DNA of 7,925 nt from Bacillota bacterium (GTDB taxonomy: Bacteria; Bacillota; Clostridia; Peptostreptococcales; Anaerovoracaceae), in the NCBI GenBank assembly GCA_016286935.1, contig JAEEUO010000041.1, forward strand, positions 1 through 7,925, in the 5' to 3' direction. Positions 1 through 7,008 of this stretch are shown here, piece by piece; the stretch's first letter is position 1; the number at the start of each line of letters is the position of its first letter. The position numbers were made by a program, and so were the translations under genes. The notes beneath the pieces were generated by a model, which saw only the letters and a program-made list of their open reading frames with translations, was not told the DNA's origin and did no database searches.

Positions 1-1119
1 CGGACCGGCGACACCGTCTGGTTCTGGCCGGAGAGCGCACCGCACAAACAGCCCGGCGAACAGTTCGCCACGACCGCGAGCACGGTGAGCGACGCGAGTC
101 TGAACCTGCTTCGCAACGCGCTTTCCGACGACGTCACCCACTGCTCGAACGGCGAATACCTTGCCGGCGTGCGTCTGTTCGGAAACACCACAACGGTCTA
201 CTGGAGCAAGATGTACAACGTCACCTTCCGTAAGATCGACAACAAGGGAGTGACGGTCCCCGGCGCCCAGTTCACTCTTTACACCGACGAGGCCTGCAGC
301 TCCGCATTCTTGAGTGCGACCTCCGCGGACGGCGTATCGGATACGAATGCCCAGGGCGACCTGCTGACCAAGGGCGAGGTCGACTTCACCTCCGTTCCGA
401 TCGGCGTCTACTATATGAAGGAGACCCGGGCCCCGGAAAGCTTCCGCGACAACTTCACGAAATACCTGGTGCTCGTCGGCTCGCCGTCGCTCAGCCCGAA
501 CGACGACAACCGCGCCATCTGGGACGAAGGCCCGCTCGCGGTGACCAACGCCGCGACGCTCGTTGCCCGCAGCACCACGAACAGCGGCAAATACTTCGGC
601 GTCTTCGCCCTCAGAGCGGACGGAAAGGCGGATCTCAGCAAGAACCTCGCGAGCGCGAACGCGGGGATCGTCAACATCCGCAGCGATTACGAGGCGTTCT
701 TCCTGAAGGTGGACAGCTCCGGCTTCGCACTCCCGAACGCGGCGTTTACGATCTATATGCAGAACGGGACCTATGCGAACGGCTATCCGATCCTGAACCT
801 CTGGTCCCGCGACGGCGAAAACTATCCGGAGCCGGTGAAGTCTGCCGACGGCACGACCGCGTTCAAGATGGCGAACGGCACGACGGTGCCCAAGGGCGTC
901 GTCTATTTCCGCGAACTTCCGATCGGCACCTATTATCTCCTCGAGACAGCCTATCCCGAACGGAACGGCAGCAACCGCCGGACCTATTTCGTGGAGACCG
1001 ACCGCGTCCTCCAGCTGGAGGTCAAAGGCCTCAGCGGATTCGTCCTGAGGGAGCTCCGGGATGACGGAACGTACGCGGAATGCGCGAAGAACGGCGACGA
1101 CTATTACGTCGTGGACAAC
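1..1119 (+). repeat. Intragenic duplicated module, copy 1: cap, SpaA-like, linker, SpaA-like
   Basis: The cap (about 1-207) contains GDTVWFWPES, a PGEQFATT stretch and a TTVYW motif. Domain 1 follows (YTDEAC, YYMKETRAP, YLVLVGS), then a linker from about 589 (YFGVFALRADGKA ... AGIVNI) and domain 2 from about 691. The same order with similar key motifs recurs at about 2263-3225. The similarity is clear at protein level but diverged at DNA level, so the duplication looks old. It was aligned by eye. Confidence 0.7.
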
Positions 1120-3225
1120 ACGGAAGCGGTCTGCAAGCTGACGGACGGAGACGACAAGCTGCTCTACGAACGCGGACGGGACGGAACGACGCTGCTTCCG
1201 GCGATCTATGAGACGCTGGAGATCGGCTTCGACGCCTCCATGACCCATACTCTTTACAGAGCGAACGGCACGGCCGTTCCGAACGACGCGGCACTGAAGC
1301 TGAAGGTGCTGAAGGATCTCACCATGGATGCGCCGATCGTCTACGACAACGCCCATGCCCTGACCTTCACCACCGCCGAACGGACGGCATCGACGGGTGA
1401 CCGCTATATCTTCTCGACGAACCGGACGACCGATACGGCCAGAGCCGAGATCAGACGGAACTACAACGAGAACACATCCGCGAACGCCAACGCGGGCGCG
1501 CTGCTCACCGTGGCGGACAACTCGAGCCTGACGCTCCAAAACATCAAACTCTCCGCCCAGAACTTCACCGGCCGCGCAGTCCACGTAACGGACCGCAGCA
1601 CATTGTCCGTTCGCGACAATACCCTGCTCGACGGCTTTACCCAGATCGCGGCCTCCGACAGTACGGACGCCAATGACATAAGAGGCGGAGCCGTCCTTCT
1701 GGACGACCGGACAACGCTGATGGTGGACGGCGGAGCGACCAACCGGTCGGCCGTCTTCTCGAACAACACGGTCCGGAATGACCGGTCCGCCGGCTCGACC
1801 GCCGCGTACGGCGGCGCGATCGCTGTCGGAAAGGGCTGCGAGGTCTATCTCGAGAACGCCCAGTTCACCGGCAACACGGCGGCTGCCGCGGCGGGAGCCA
1901 GCTACGGCGGAGCGGTCTATACCGAAGCCGCGTCCGGAGACGAGACCGCGATCCTTCTGAACGTCAGCGTCCTCACCGGAAACAGCGCCGGGGAAGGCAG
2001 CGCCGTCTATGCGACGGATTCCGTCCGGATCACGATCACCGACGGATCCGTCTCGGGCAATACCGCCACCGCCGCGGAGGGCGGCGCCGTCAACGTGAAG
2101 GGCAGCTCCTCCGTCCTCTATGTCGGCGGAAGCGTGACGATCTTCGACAATCTGAAGGACGGCGCGGAGCGAAACGTCGTGCTGAGCGTCGATTCCAACA
2201 GCCTGATCCGGACGACGATCGACGGGCTTTCCAAGACCGCGAAGATCGGCGTTTATGTGATCGACGGAACGAACGGCGACCTGTTCCGCGACCACGGCCT
2301 CTCCGGAAAGCCGTTCGGCACCTTCATCAGCAGCGCGAATCTCCAGGCGTTCGTGAACGACCGCAACATCACCCTTTACGGCGTGAAGAACGAGATCGAC
2401 GATGCGGATACCCTGATCTACTGGGTCCGCAAGGGCGTTTCGATCGCGTTCCGCAAGATCGACAGCTTCGGCTCCGCGCTCGCCGGCGCGACGTTCACCC
2501 TCTACACGGATGAAGCCTGTACGCGGCCCTTTGAGAAGGAGCCCGGCGTGGCGACGACCGCGGTATCCGCGGACGGAACGACCGTGAAGAAGCTCAACGG
2601 CGAGATCCTCACGGCCGGCACGGTCTACTTCGAGGACATTCCCGATGACGTGTACTACCTGAAGGAGACTGCCTCTCCCCAGAACTTCAAGGAGAACACC
2701 GGCGTCTATATCGTGCTCGTCGGCTCGGCCACGCTGGTAAGACCCGCGGCTGCGACCGGGACGATCCGGGCGAACAACGGCGTGCTTTCGAACGTCACCC
2801 AGGAGATGGTCAATGCCCAACAGACGCGGTACACGGCGGACAAGAGCGCGTACCTTCTGAATGAAGATCCCCAGTACGCCATCTTCCGGATCGACGGCGA
2901 GACCGGAAAGGCGACATCCGTTCCGGACATCGCCGCCTACGGCATCATGAACGTTCCCGCAGCGGAGCGCAAAACGATCCTGAAGAAGATCGATGCCCAT
3001 ACGTATGCGCCGCTTCCGGGTGCCGTGATCGACATCCTCGCGGCCGACCGTTCGCCGGTCGTTACCGGCGTCTCCTCCGGTGACGCCGGCGCGTTCTGGA
3101 TCGGAACGCTTCCGTACGGAACGTATTATCTCCGCGAAACGGTCGTGCCCGAAGGCTACCGCCCGGTCAACGGACTGATCTCCGTCCGCGTCGATGAAAG
3201 CGACGTTACGGTCACGATGCCGTAA
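1..3225 (+). CDS. Large secreted surface protein with four SpaA/Cna-B-like domains and a beta-helix region (5' end outside window)
   Basis: The reading frame is open from base 1, so this is the last 1074 residues of a longer protein; the GTG at 85 is internal. Numbering from base 1, the order is: beta-helix C-cap (about 1-70), SpaA-like domain 1 (about 72-185; Lys78, Glu141, Asn183), a linker, domain 2 (about 231-373; Lys236, Glu315), a right-handed beta-helix-like region (about 377-800, with GGA[VI] and FxxN repeats), a second cap with a YW motif, domain 3 (about 813-933; Lys819, Glu889, Asn931), a linker, and domain 4 (about 991-1074; Lys996, Glu1046). Each domain starts with a [KL]K[IV]D or RKID strand and carries an ETxxP E-box, as in domains that form Lys-Asn isopeptide bonds. 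The likely role is an extracellular stalk or adhesin; the ligand cannot be read from sequence. There is no LPXTG motif or terminal membrane helix, and only 26 bases separate the TAA from the terminator. Fold assignment is fairly sure; function is not. Confidence 0.85.
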   Translation, partial: RTGDTVWFWPESAPHKQPGEQFATTASTVSDASLNLLRNALSDDVTHCSNGEYLAGVRLFGNTTTVYWSKMYNVTFRKIDNKGVTVPGAQFTLYTDEACSSAFLSATSADGVSDTNAQGDLLTKGEVDFTSVPIGVYYMKETRAPESFRDNFTKYLVLVGSPSLSPNDDNRAIWDEGPLAVTNAATLVARSTTNSGKYFGVFALRADGKADLSKNLASANAGIVNIRSDYEAFFLKVDSSGFALPNAAFTIYMQNGTYANGYPILNLWSRDGENYPEPVKSADGTTAFKMANGTTVPKGVVYFRELPIGTYYLLETAYPERNGSNRRTYFVETDRVLQLEVKGLSGFVLRELRDDGTYAECAKNGDDYYVVDNTEAVCKLTDGDDKLLYERGRDGTTLLPAIYETLEIGFDASMTHTLYRANGTAVPNDAALKLKVLKDLTMDAPIVYDNAHALTFTTAERTASTGDRYIFSTNRTTDTARAEIRRNYNENTSANANAGALLTVADNSSLTLQNIKLSAQNFTGRAVHVTDRSTLSVRDNTLLDGFTQIAASDSTDANDIRGGAVLLDDRTTLMVDGGATNRSAVFSNNTVRNDRSAGSTAAYGGAIAVGKGCEVYLENAQFTGNTAAAAAGASYGGAVYTEAASGDETAILLNVSVLTGNSAGEGSAVYATDSVRITITDGSVSGNTATAAEGGAVNVKGSSSVLYVGGSVTIFDNLKDGAERNVVLSVDSNSLIRTTIDGLSKTAKIGVYVIDGTNGDLFRDHGLSGKPFGTFISSANLQAFVNDRNITLYGVKNEIDDADTLIYWVRKGVSIAFRKIDSFGSALAGATFTLYTDEACTRPFEKEPGVATTAVSADGTTVKKLNGEILTAGTVYFEDIPDDVYYLKETASPQNFKENTGVYIVLVGSATLVRPAAATGTIRANNGVLSNVTQEMVNAQQTRYTADKSAYLLNEDPQYAIFRIDGETGKATSVPDIAAYGIMNVPAAERKTILKKIDAHTYAPLPGAVIDILAADRSPVVTGVSSGDAGAFWIGTLPYGTYYLRETVVPEGYRPVNGLISVRVDESDVTVTMP
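1684..2091 (+). repeat. GGA[VI]/FxxN beta-helix repeats (Pmp-like)
   Basis: GGAV, GGAI, GGAV, GSAV and GGAV occur at residues 562, 604, 636, 666 and 694, counted from base 1. They are interleaved with FSNNT, FTGNT, LTGNS and VSGNT. Spacing shrinks from 42 to about 28-32 residues. This GGAI plus FxxN pattern is known from chlamydial polymorphic membrane proteins and related Gram-positive surface proteins, where each repeat forms coils of a right-handed beta-helix. The coil assignment is inferred from the pattern. Confidence 0.7.
2263..3225 (+). repeat. Intragenic duplicated module, copy 2: cap, SpaA-like, linker, SpaA-like
   Basis: The cap carries GTNGDLF, a GKPFGTF stretch and TLIYW. Domain 3 follows (YTDEAC, YYLKETASP, YIVLVGS), then a linker from about 2872 (YAIFRIDGETGKA ... 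YGIMNV) and domain 4 from about 2971. Glu-to-Asn spacing in domain 3 (889 to 931) is 42 residues, the same as in domain 1 (141 to 183). Domain 4 is shorter than domain 2 and ends the protein. Confidence 0.7.
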
Positions 3226-3251
3226 CCGCGGCCCTTTTTCGGAAACGAAGC

Positions 3252-3288
3252 CCCTGCCGGAACGCAGACGCGTCCGGCAGGGTTTTTT
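3252..3288 (+). terminator. Strong intrinsic terminator after the surface protein gene
   Basis: A perfect 10-bp stem (CCCTGCCGGA at 3252-3261 with TCCGGCAGGG at 3273-3282) encloses an 11-base loop and is followed by six T (3283-3288). It lies 26 bases after the TAA of the surface protein and ends two bases before the -35 element of the next promoter, so it insulates the two transcription units. Confidence 0.93.
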
Positions 3289-3290
3289 CA

Positions 3291-3319
3291 TTGCTTTTTT
3301 GCCTCGAAAGGAGTATACT
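3291..3319 (+). promoter_or_regulatory. SigA-type promoter of the carboxypeptidase-guaB operon
   Basis: The -35 is TTGCTT (3291-3296) and the -10 is TATACT (3314-3319), with a 17-base spacer. The predicted transcription start is near 3326, giving a leader of about 35 bases before the ATG at 3361. No operator or riboswitch-sized structure fits into this short leader. Confidence 0.75.
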
Positions 3320-3342
3320 GTATAAAACTCTTTTTTCGAACG

Positions 3343-3348
3343 AAGGAG
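3343..3348 (+). promoter_or_regulatory. Ribosome binding site of the carboxypeptidase gene
   Basis: AAGGAG lies 12 bases before the ATG at 3361. The spacing is slightly long, but no other in-frame start lies closer and the following residues form the expected basic N-terminus plus membrane helix. Confidence 0.7.
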
Positions 3349-3360
3349 ACCTCCGCCGCC

Positions 3361-4242
3361 ATGCGCACAGAGAAAAAGAAAACCCGTATCCGCGTAAACG
3401 GCAAGCGTCTCGCTGTGAGTATCCTTGTGCTTTTGCTGGCGGTTTCGGCCGTCATTTTTGTTGCGACGCGGATCGGCGACGCGATCCGTGAAAAGCGCGA
3501 CGCGAACGTCCCGGACGGCCCGGATCCGGCCGTGAACGAGCCCTCGAACGGGACCGGAAGCGAAACGAACCCCGGCGGAAACGGCGGAACCGGAAACGAT
3601 CCGAACGGCGGAACGGCTGCTCCCGATCCCGCGGAGACGGCCCGGACGTACGCGCTCGAGAACGGGGTCCTGATGCTCCTGAATAAAGACCATTCCGTCG
3701 ACGAAGCCTACAAGGCGGCGGATCTGGTGTCTCTCGACGAAGCGATCTGCTGTTCCGACCGCCCTGCGGAGACCCATTTCCTCCGGGCGGAGGCCGCCGA
3801 GGCGTTCGCGAAGATGATCGCCGCGGCGAAGGCCGACGGGTTTGAGATCAAGGCGACGACCGCGTACCGCTCCTACGGCTACCAGAACGCGCTCTACACG
3901 AACTACGTCGCGAAATACGGCCAGGAGGAGGCCGACCGCTTCTCCGCGAAGCCCGGCACGAGCGAACACCAGTCCGGACTTGCCTCGGACATCTCCGCGG
4001 CGTCGGTCGACTGGGCTTTGACGAACAAATTCGGCGATACGAAGGAAGGCAAATGGATCGCCGCCCACTGCGCGGAGTACGGCTTCATCCTCCGCTACCC
4101 GAAGGAGAAGAGCGAGGAGCGCACCGGCTACATCTACGAACCGTGGCACGTCCGCTACGTGACCGTTCCCGTCGCGCAGGAGATCATGAACGACAAGCTC
4201 GTTCTCGAGGAATACCTTGAGAAATACCATATCACCCAGTAA
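3361..4242 (+). CDS. M15-family (VanY-like) D-alanyl-D-alanine carboxypeptidase, membrane-anchored
   Basis: This 293-residue protein has a basic cytoplasmic tail (1-16), one membrane helix (about 17-37), a low-complexity Gly/Asn/Pro/Asp linker (about 46-92) and an extracellular M15B-type peptidase domain (about 93-293). The zinc and catalytic motifs are complete: SxHxxGxAxD gives His203 and Asp210, and EPWH gives Glu260 (catalytic base) and His263. A YRS motif at 169-171 matches the substrate-side arginine of the family. Enzymes of this type remove the terminal D-Ala from peptidoglycan stem peptides outside the membrane, limiting cross-linking; VanY in vancomycin resistance is one member. No vanH/A/X or two-component genes are nearby, so a housekeeping wall-trimming role is more likely than resistance. 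It is the first gene of an operon with guaB. D,D- versus L,D-specificity cannot be told from sequence alone. Confidence 0.92.
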   Translation: MRTEKKKTRIRVNGKRLAVSILVLLLAVSAVIFVATRIGDAIREKRDANVPDGPDPAVNEPSNGTGSETNPGGNGGTGNDPNGGTAAPDPAETARTYALENGVLMLLNKDHSVDEAYKAADLVSLDEAICCSDRPAETHFLRAEAAEAFAKMIAAAKADGFEIKATTAYRSYGYQNALYTNYVAKYGQEEADRFSAKPGTSEHQSGLASDISAASVDWALTNKFGDTKEGKWIAAHCAEYGFILRYPKEKSEERTGYIYEPWHVRYVTVPVAQEIMNDKLVLEEYLEKYHITQ

Positions 4243-4248
4243 AAGGAG
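4243..4248 (+). promoter_or_regulatory. Ribosome binding site that fixes the guaB start
   Basis: AAGGAG begins right after the stop codon of the carboxypeptidase gene and sits 7 bases before the ATG at 4256. This selects the ATG over an upstream in-frame TTG at 4217 that would lie inside the preceding gene and has no such site. Confidence 0.9.
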
Positions 4249-4255
4249 AACGAAC

Positions 4256-5764
4256 ATGGCTGAATACTTCAAAGAACCGTCCCGCACCTTTAACGAGTAC
4301 CTGCTGATCCCCGGCTATTCGTCGACCGAATGCACGCCCGCGAACGTCGATCTTTCGACGCCGCTCGTGAAATACCGCCCGGATACGGAAGAGTGCCCGC
4401 TCCGGATGAACATCCCGCTCGTTTCGGCCATCATGCAGTCCGTCTCCGGCGTGCGGATGGCGATTGCGCTCGCGCGGGAGGGCGGCGTCTCCTTCATCTT
4501 CGGCTCCCAGCCGGTCGAAAGCGAAGCGGAGATGGTCCGCCAGGTCAAGAGCTACAAAGCCGGCTTCGTTCCGAGCGATTCGAACGTGCGCCCGGACAGC
4601 ACGCTTGAGGACATCCTCCGGCTGAAGGAAAAATCCGGCCATTCGACGGTCGCCGTGACCGAGGACGGCACCCAGTCCGGCAAGCTCGTCGGCATCGTCA
4701 CGTCCCGCGACTACCGCATCACCCGCACCCCGATGGACGCGAAGGTCTCGTCGTTCATGACGCCGCTCGAAAAGCTGATCACGGCGGAGGAGGGCGTGAC
4801 GCTTTCGGAAGCGAACGACATCCTCTGGGACCACAAACTCAACGCGCTGCCGATCCTCGACAAACAGGGGCGCCTCCTCTACTTCGTCTTCCGCAAGGAC
4901 TACGAATCCCACAAGGAGAACCGCCTCGAGCTCCTCGACAGCGAAAAACGCTACATCGTCGGCGCCGGCATCAACTCCCGCGACTTCCGCGAGCGCGTTC
5001 CGGCTCTCGTCGACGCGGGCGCGGACGTGCTCTGCATCGACTCCTCGGAGGGATACTCCGCGTGGCAGGCTGAGACGCTCAAATGGATCCGCCAGCAGTA
5101 CGGCGATACCGTCAAGGTCGGCGCCGGCAACGTCGTCGACGGCGAAGGGTTCCGCTTCCTCGCGGACGCCGGCGCGGACTTCGTGAAGATCGGCATCGGC
5201 GGCGGTTCGATCTGCATCACCCGCGAACAGAAAGGCATCGGCCGCGGCCAGGCGTCGGCCGTCATCGACGTCGCGGCGGAACGCGACAAGTATTACAGGG
5301 AGACCGGCGTGTACGTGCCGATCTGCTCCGACGGCGGCATCGTCTACGACTACCACATGACGCTCGCGCTCGCGATGGGCGCCGACTTCCTCATGCTCGG
5401 CCGCTACTTTGCGCGCTTCGACGAATCGCCGACCGCGAAGCTGAACATCAACGGAAACTACGTGAAGGAATACTGGGGCGAGGGCTCGAACCGCGCCCGC
5501 AACTGGCAGCGCTACGATATGGGCGGCGCCGGGAAACTGTCGTTCGAGGAGGGCGTCGACTCGTACGTGCCGTACGCCGGCACGCTGAAGGAGAACGTCA
5601 CGACGTCCCTGAACAAGGTCCGCTCGACGATGTGCAACTGCGGTACGCTTACAATCCCCGAACTCCACAAGAACGCGCGCATGACGCTCGTCTCCGCGAC
5701 GTCGATCGTCGAGGGCGGCGCCCACGACGTCATCCTCAAGGAGGCGCGGAACTCGATCAAATAA
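4256..5764 (+). CDS. guaB: Inosine-5'-monophosphate dehydrogenase (Tritrichomonas-like type)
   Basis: This 502-residue cytoplasmic enzyme oxidises IMP to XMP with NAD, the committed step to GMP. The (beta/alpha)8 barrel (about 1-100 and 222-502) is interrupted by a CBS-domain pair (about 102-220). Visible active-site parts are the nucleophile Cys320 in the [11 protein letters not shown] loop, NAD-side Asp262 in CIDSSEG, Asp359 in CSDGG, and the mobile flap with Arg419-Tyr420 in RNWQRYD. Compared from memory with the T. foetus enzyme (Cys319, Asp261, Asp358, Arg418, Tyr419), every position is offset by one, and long stretches of the catalytic half look identical. The common bacterial loop instead reads GPGSICTTR. 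Lys311 and Glu432 match the residues reported to give the T. foetus enzyme low mycophenolic acid sensitivity (Lys310, Glu431). The start is ATG 4256, chosen by its ribosome binding site. It is second in the operon, followed by a terminator. Confidence 0.97.
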   Translation: MAEYFKEPSRTFNEYLLIPGYSSTECTPANVDLSTPLVKYRPDTEECPLRMNIPLVSAIMQSVSGVRMAIALAREGGVSFIFGSQPVESEAEMVRQVKSYKAGFVPSDSNVRPDSTLEDILRLKEKSGHSTVAVTEDGTQSGKLVGIVTSRDYRITRTPMDAKVSSFMTPLEKLITAEEGVTLSEANDILWDHKLNALPILDKQGRLLYFVFRKDYESHKENRLELLDSEKRYIVGAGINSRDFRERVPALVDAGADVLCIDSSEGYSAWQAETLKWIRQQYGDTVKVGAGNVVDGEGFRFLADAGADFVKIGIGGGSICITREQKGIGRGQASAVIDVAAERDKYYRETGVYVPICSDGGIVYDYHMTLALAMGADFLMLGRYFARFDESPTAKLNINGNYVKEYWGEGSNRARNWQRYDMGGAGKLSFEEGVDSYVPYAGTLKENVTTSLNKVRSTMCNCGTLTIPELHKNARMTLVSATSIVEGGAHDVILKEARNSIK

Positions 5765-5842
5765 GCGATGAAAGACGTGATGACGGCGCCGTGACGGCCT
5801 GCGTGACGAACGCGACCGGTGAAGCGACCGCGGAAATGAAAT

Positions 5843-5884
5843 ACGCCCTGAGAGCCTCTGTAAGGCCGCTCAGGGCGTTTTTTT
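5843..5884 (+). terminator. Intrinsic terminator of the carboxypeptidase-guaB operon
   Basis: A perfect 10-bp stem (ACGCCCTGAG at 5843-5852 with CTCAGGGCGT at 5869-5878) has a further GCCT/AGGC pairing inside the loop and runs into seven T (5878-5884). It sits between convergent genes. On the minus strand the stem is followed by a moderately T-rich ATTTCATTTCC, so weak termination of the kinase transcript is also possible. Confidence 0.92.
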
Positions 5885-5904
5885 CGTATGGATGGAACCT
5901 TGCG

Positions 5905-6900
5905 TCAATCCGCCGCGTATCGCGCCGCGCCCGTCATCCCGGCGTCGTTGCCGAGCTCCGCGAGGCGGAGGTCCATGCGCTTCGAGGTGAGCTTCGGGAG
6001 GTCTGTGTAGGCGCCGCGGATGATATCGAGGAGGAACGGACCGGCCTTCGAGAGGCCGCCGCCGATGACGCAGACCGCGGGGTCGACCGTATAGCCGATG
6101 ATGCAGAGCGCCTTGCCGAGGAAGGACATGCAGTACCGGAGCGTCCCGAGAGCGAGCGGATCGCCGGCCTTCGCGGCATCGCAGACGTCCTTCGCGGTGA
6201 TCGCGGGAAGAGACGCGAGGACGGAAACCGCGGCGGGAGCGGGGGAGGGCGCTTCGCCGACGGATACGTCGGCCGAAACGGTCTCGAACGCGGCCGGAAG
6301 TCCCTCCGCGAGGAACTTCTTCGCGTACCTGGCGACGCCGTTCGCGGACGAGACCTGGTCGAGACAGCCGACCGCGCCGCAGCCGCAGGGCTCCGTTTCG
6401 TCGGGGTTGATGAGGATGTGGCCGATCTCGCCGCCGAGTCCGTGGGAGCCGCCGACGACCGAGCCGCCGATGACGATCCCCGCGCCGACGCCCGTTCCGA
6501 GGGTGACGCAGATCATGCTACCGGCGCCGCGCCCGGCGCCTTTCCACGCTTCGCCGAGCGCCGCCGCGTTCGCGTCGTTGAGGACGCGTACGGGGATCCC
6601 GAGGAGCGCTTCAAGCTCGCGCCCCGGCCGGCAGTCGCGGAAGCCGAGGTTCGGGATCGCCTCCGTATAGCCGCCGTCCTCGACGGGGCCGGGGACGCCG
6701 ATCGCCGCCGCGCAGTCCGAAAGCGGGACGCCGTTCCGCTCCGCGAGCGCGCGAACGTGGTCCGCGATATCCGACAGGAGCGCGGCGCGGCCGCCTTCCC
6801 GCAGCGTGGGGAACTCCGTTTTATCGAGAAGCGTTCCGTCCTCCGTGAACAGTCCGGCCTTCGTCGCCGTTCCGCCGAGATCGATGCCGATGCGTGTCAT
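5905..6900 (-). CDS. ROK-family sugar kinase, probable glucokinase
   Basis: The 331-residue cytoplasmic protein would phosphorylate a hexose, most likely glucose, using ATP. It shows the N-terminal phosphate motif IDLGGTATKAG (6-16), LNDANAAALGE with catalytic Asp109, TLGTGVGAG (133-141), GGEIGH with Glu158 and His161, the ROK zinc signature CGCGAVGC (Cys172, Cys174, Cys179, together with His161), and the C-terminal CVIGGGLS (277-284). It has no N-terminal winged helix, so it is an enzyme rather than a ROK repressor. Residues about 207-237 form an Ala/Pro/Val-rich stretch that looks like an insertion after the zinc region. The start chosen is ATG at 6900, with GAGGTG 7 bases upstream; an in-frame GTG at 6921 falls at or before the predicted transcription start. 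Sugar specificity (glucose, N-acetylmannosamine or fructose) is inferred, not proved. It is monocistronic within the window and convergent with guaB. Confidence 0.9.
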   Translation of the reverse strand: MTRIGIDLGGTATKAGLFTEDGTLLDKTEFPTLREGGRAALLSDIADHVRALAERNGVPLSDCAAAIGVPGPVEDGGYTEAIPNLGFRDCRPGRELEALLGIPVRVLNDANAAALGEAWKGAGRGAGSMICVTLGTGVGAGIVIGGSVVGGSHGLGGEIGHILINPDETEPCGCGAVGCLDQVSSANGVARYAKKFLAEGLPAAFETVSADVSVGEAPSPAPAAVSVLASLPAITAKDVCDAAKAGDPLALGTLRYCMSFLGKALCIIGYTVDPAVCVIGGGLSKAGPFLLDIIRGAYTDLPKLTSKRMDLRLAELGNDAGMTGAARYAAD

Positions 6901-6907
6901 TTCCGTA

Positions 6908-6913
6908 CACCTC
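6908..6913 (-). promoter_or_regulatory. Ribosome binding site of the ROK kinase
   Basis: GAGGTG on the minus strand lies 7 bases before the ATG at 6900 and decides that start over the upstream GTG. Confidence 0.8.
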
Positions 6914-6926
6914 GTTTCCACCCTGT

Positions 6927-6956
6927 ATTATACGGTCTTCCGGCCGGAAATGCCAG
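6927..6956 (-). promoter_or_regulatory. SigA-type promoter of the ROK kinase
   Basis: On the minus strand a perfect TATAAT (6932 to 6927) is preceded, after 18 bases, by CTGGCA (6956 to 6951), which matches TTGACA at four of six positions. Transcription would start near 6920, leaving a leader of about 20 bases. Confidence 0.7.
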
Positions 6957-6980
6957 CCCCGATTCACCGGATCGCTTCGC

Positions 6981-6998
6981 CCGCAAAGGCGGTTTTTT
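6981..6998 (+). terminator. Small terminator-like hairpin between the divergent promoters
   Basis: CCGC (6981-6984) pairs with GCGG (6989-6992) around an AAAG loop, followed by six T (6993-6998). The stem is only 4 bp, and no plus-strand gene ends just upstream. It could stop plus-strand read-through antisense to the kinase, or be chance. Confidence 0.3.
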
Positions 6999-7008
6999 GG
7001 AAATGGAA

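Noticed and set aside
85..87. GTG at 85 as the start of the surface protein
   Set aside because: The frame is open to base 1 with matching protein motifs (PGEQFATT), and there is no ribosome binding site before it.
3291..3491. Plus-strand 66-codon frame starting in the promoter region
   Set aside because: It begins at the promoter -35, overlaps the carboxypeptidase in another frame and its composition is random-looking.
3361..4242. Vancomycin resistance gene vanY
   Set aside because: The enzyme family fits, but no vanH, vanA/B, vanX or vanRS is present; the M15 fold alone does not indicate resistance.
4217..4255. TTG start giving guaB 13 extra residues
   Set aside because: It overlaps the carboxypeptidase gene and lacks a ribosome binding site, while ATG 4256 has AAGGAG at 7 bases and the family-like start MAEYF.
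4232..5725. A nearly 500-codon open frame on the minus strand covering almost all of guaB
   Set aside because: It is a shadow of a GC-rich gene: its translation is low-complexity Arg/Val/Asp/Ala-rich with no known motif, while the plus strand encodes an unmistakable IMP dehydrogenase.
6901..6921. GTG start giving the ROK kinase 7 extra residues
   Set aside because: The GTG lies at or before the predicted transcription start, and the GAGGTG ribosome binding site lies inside this extension.
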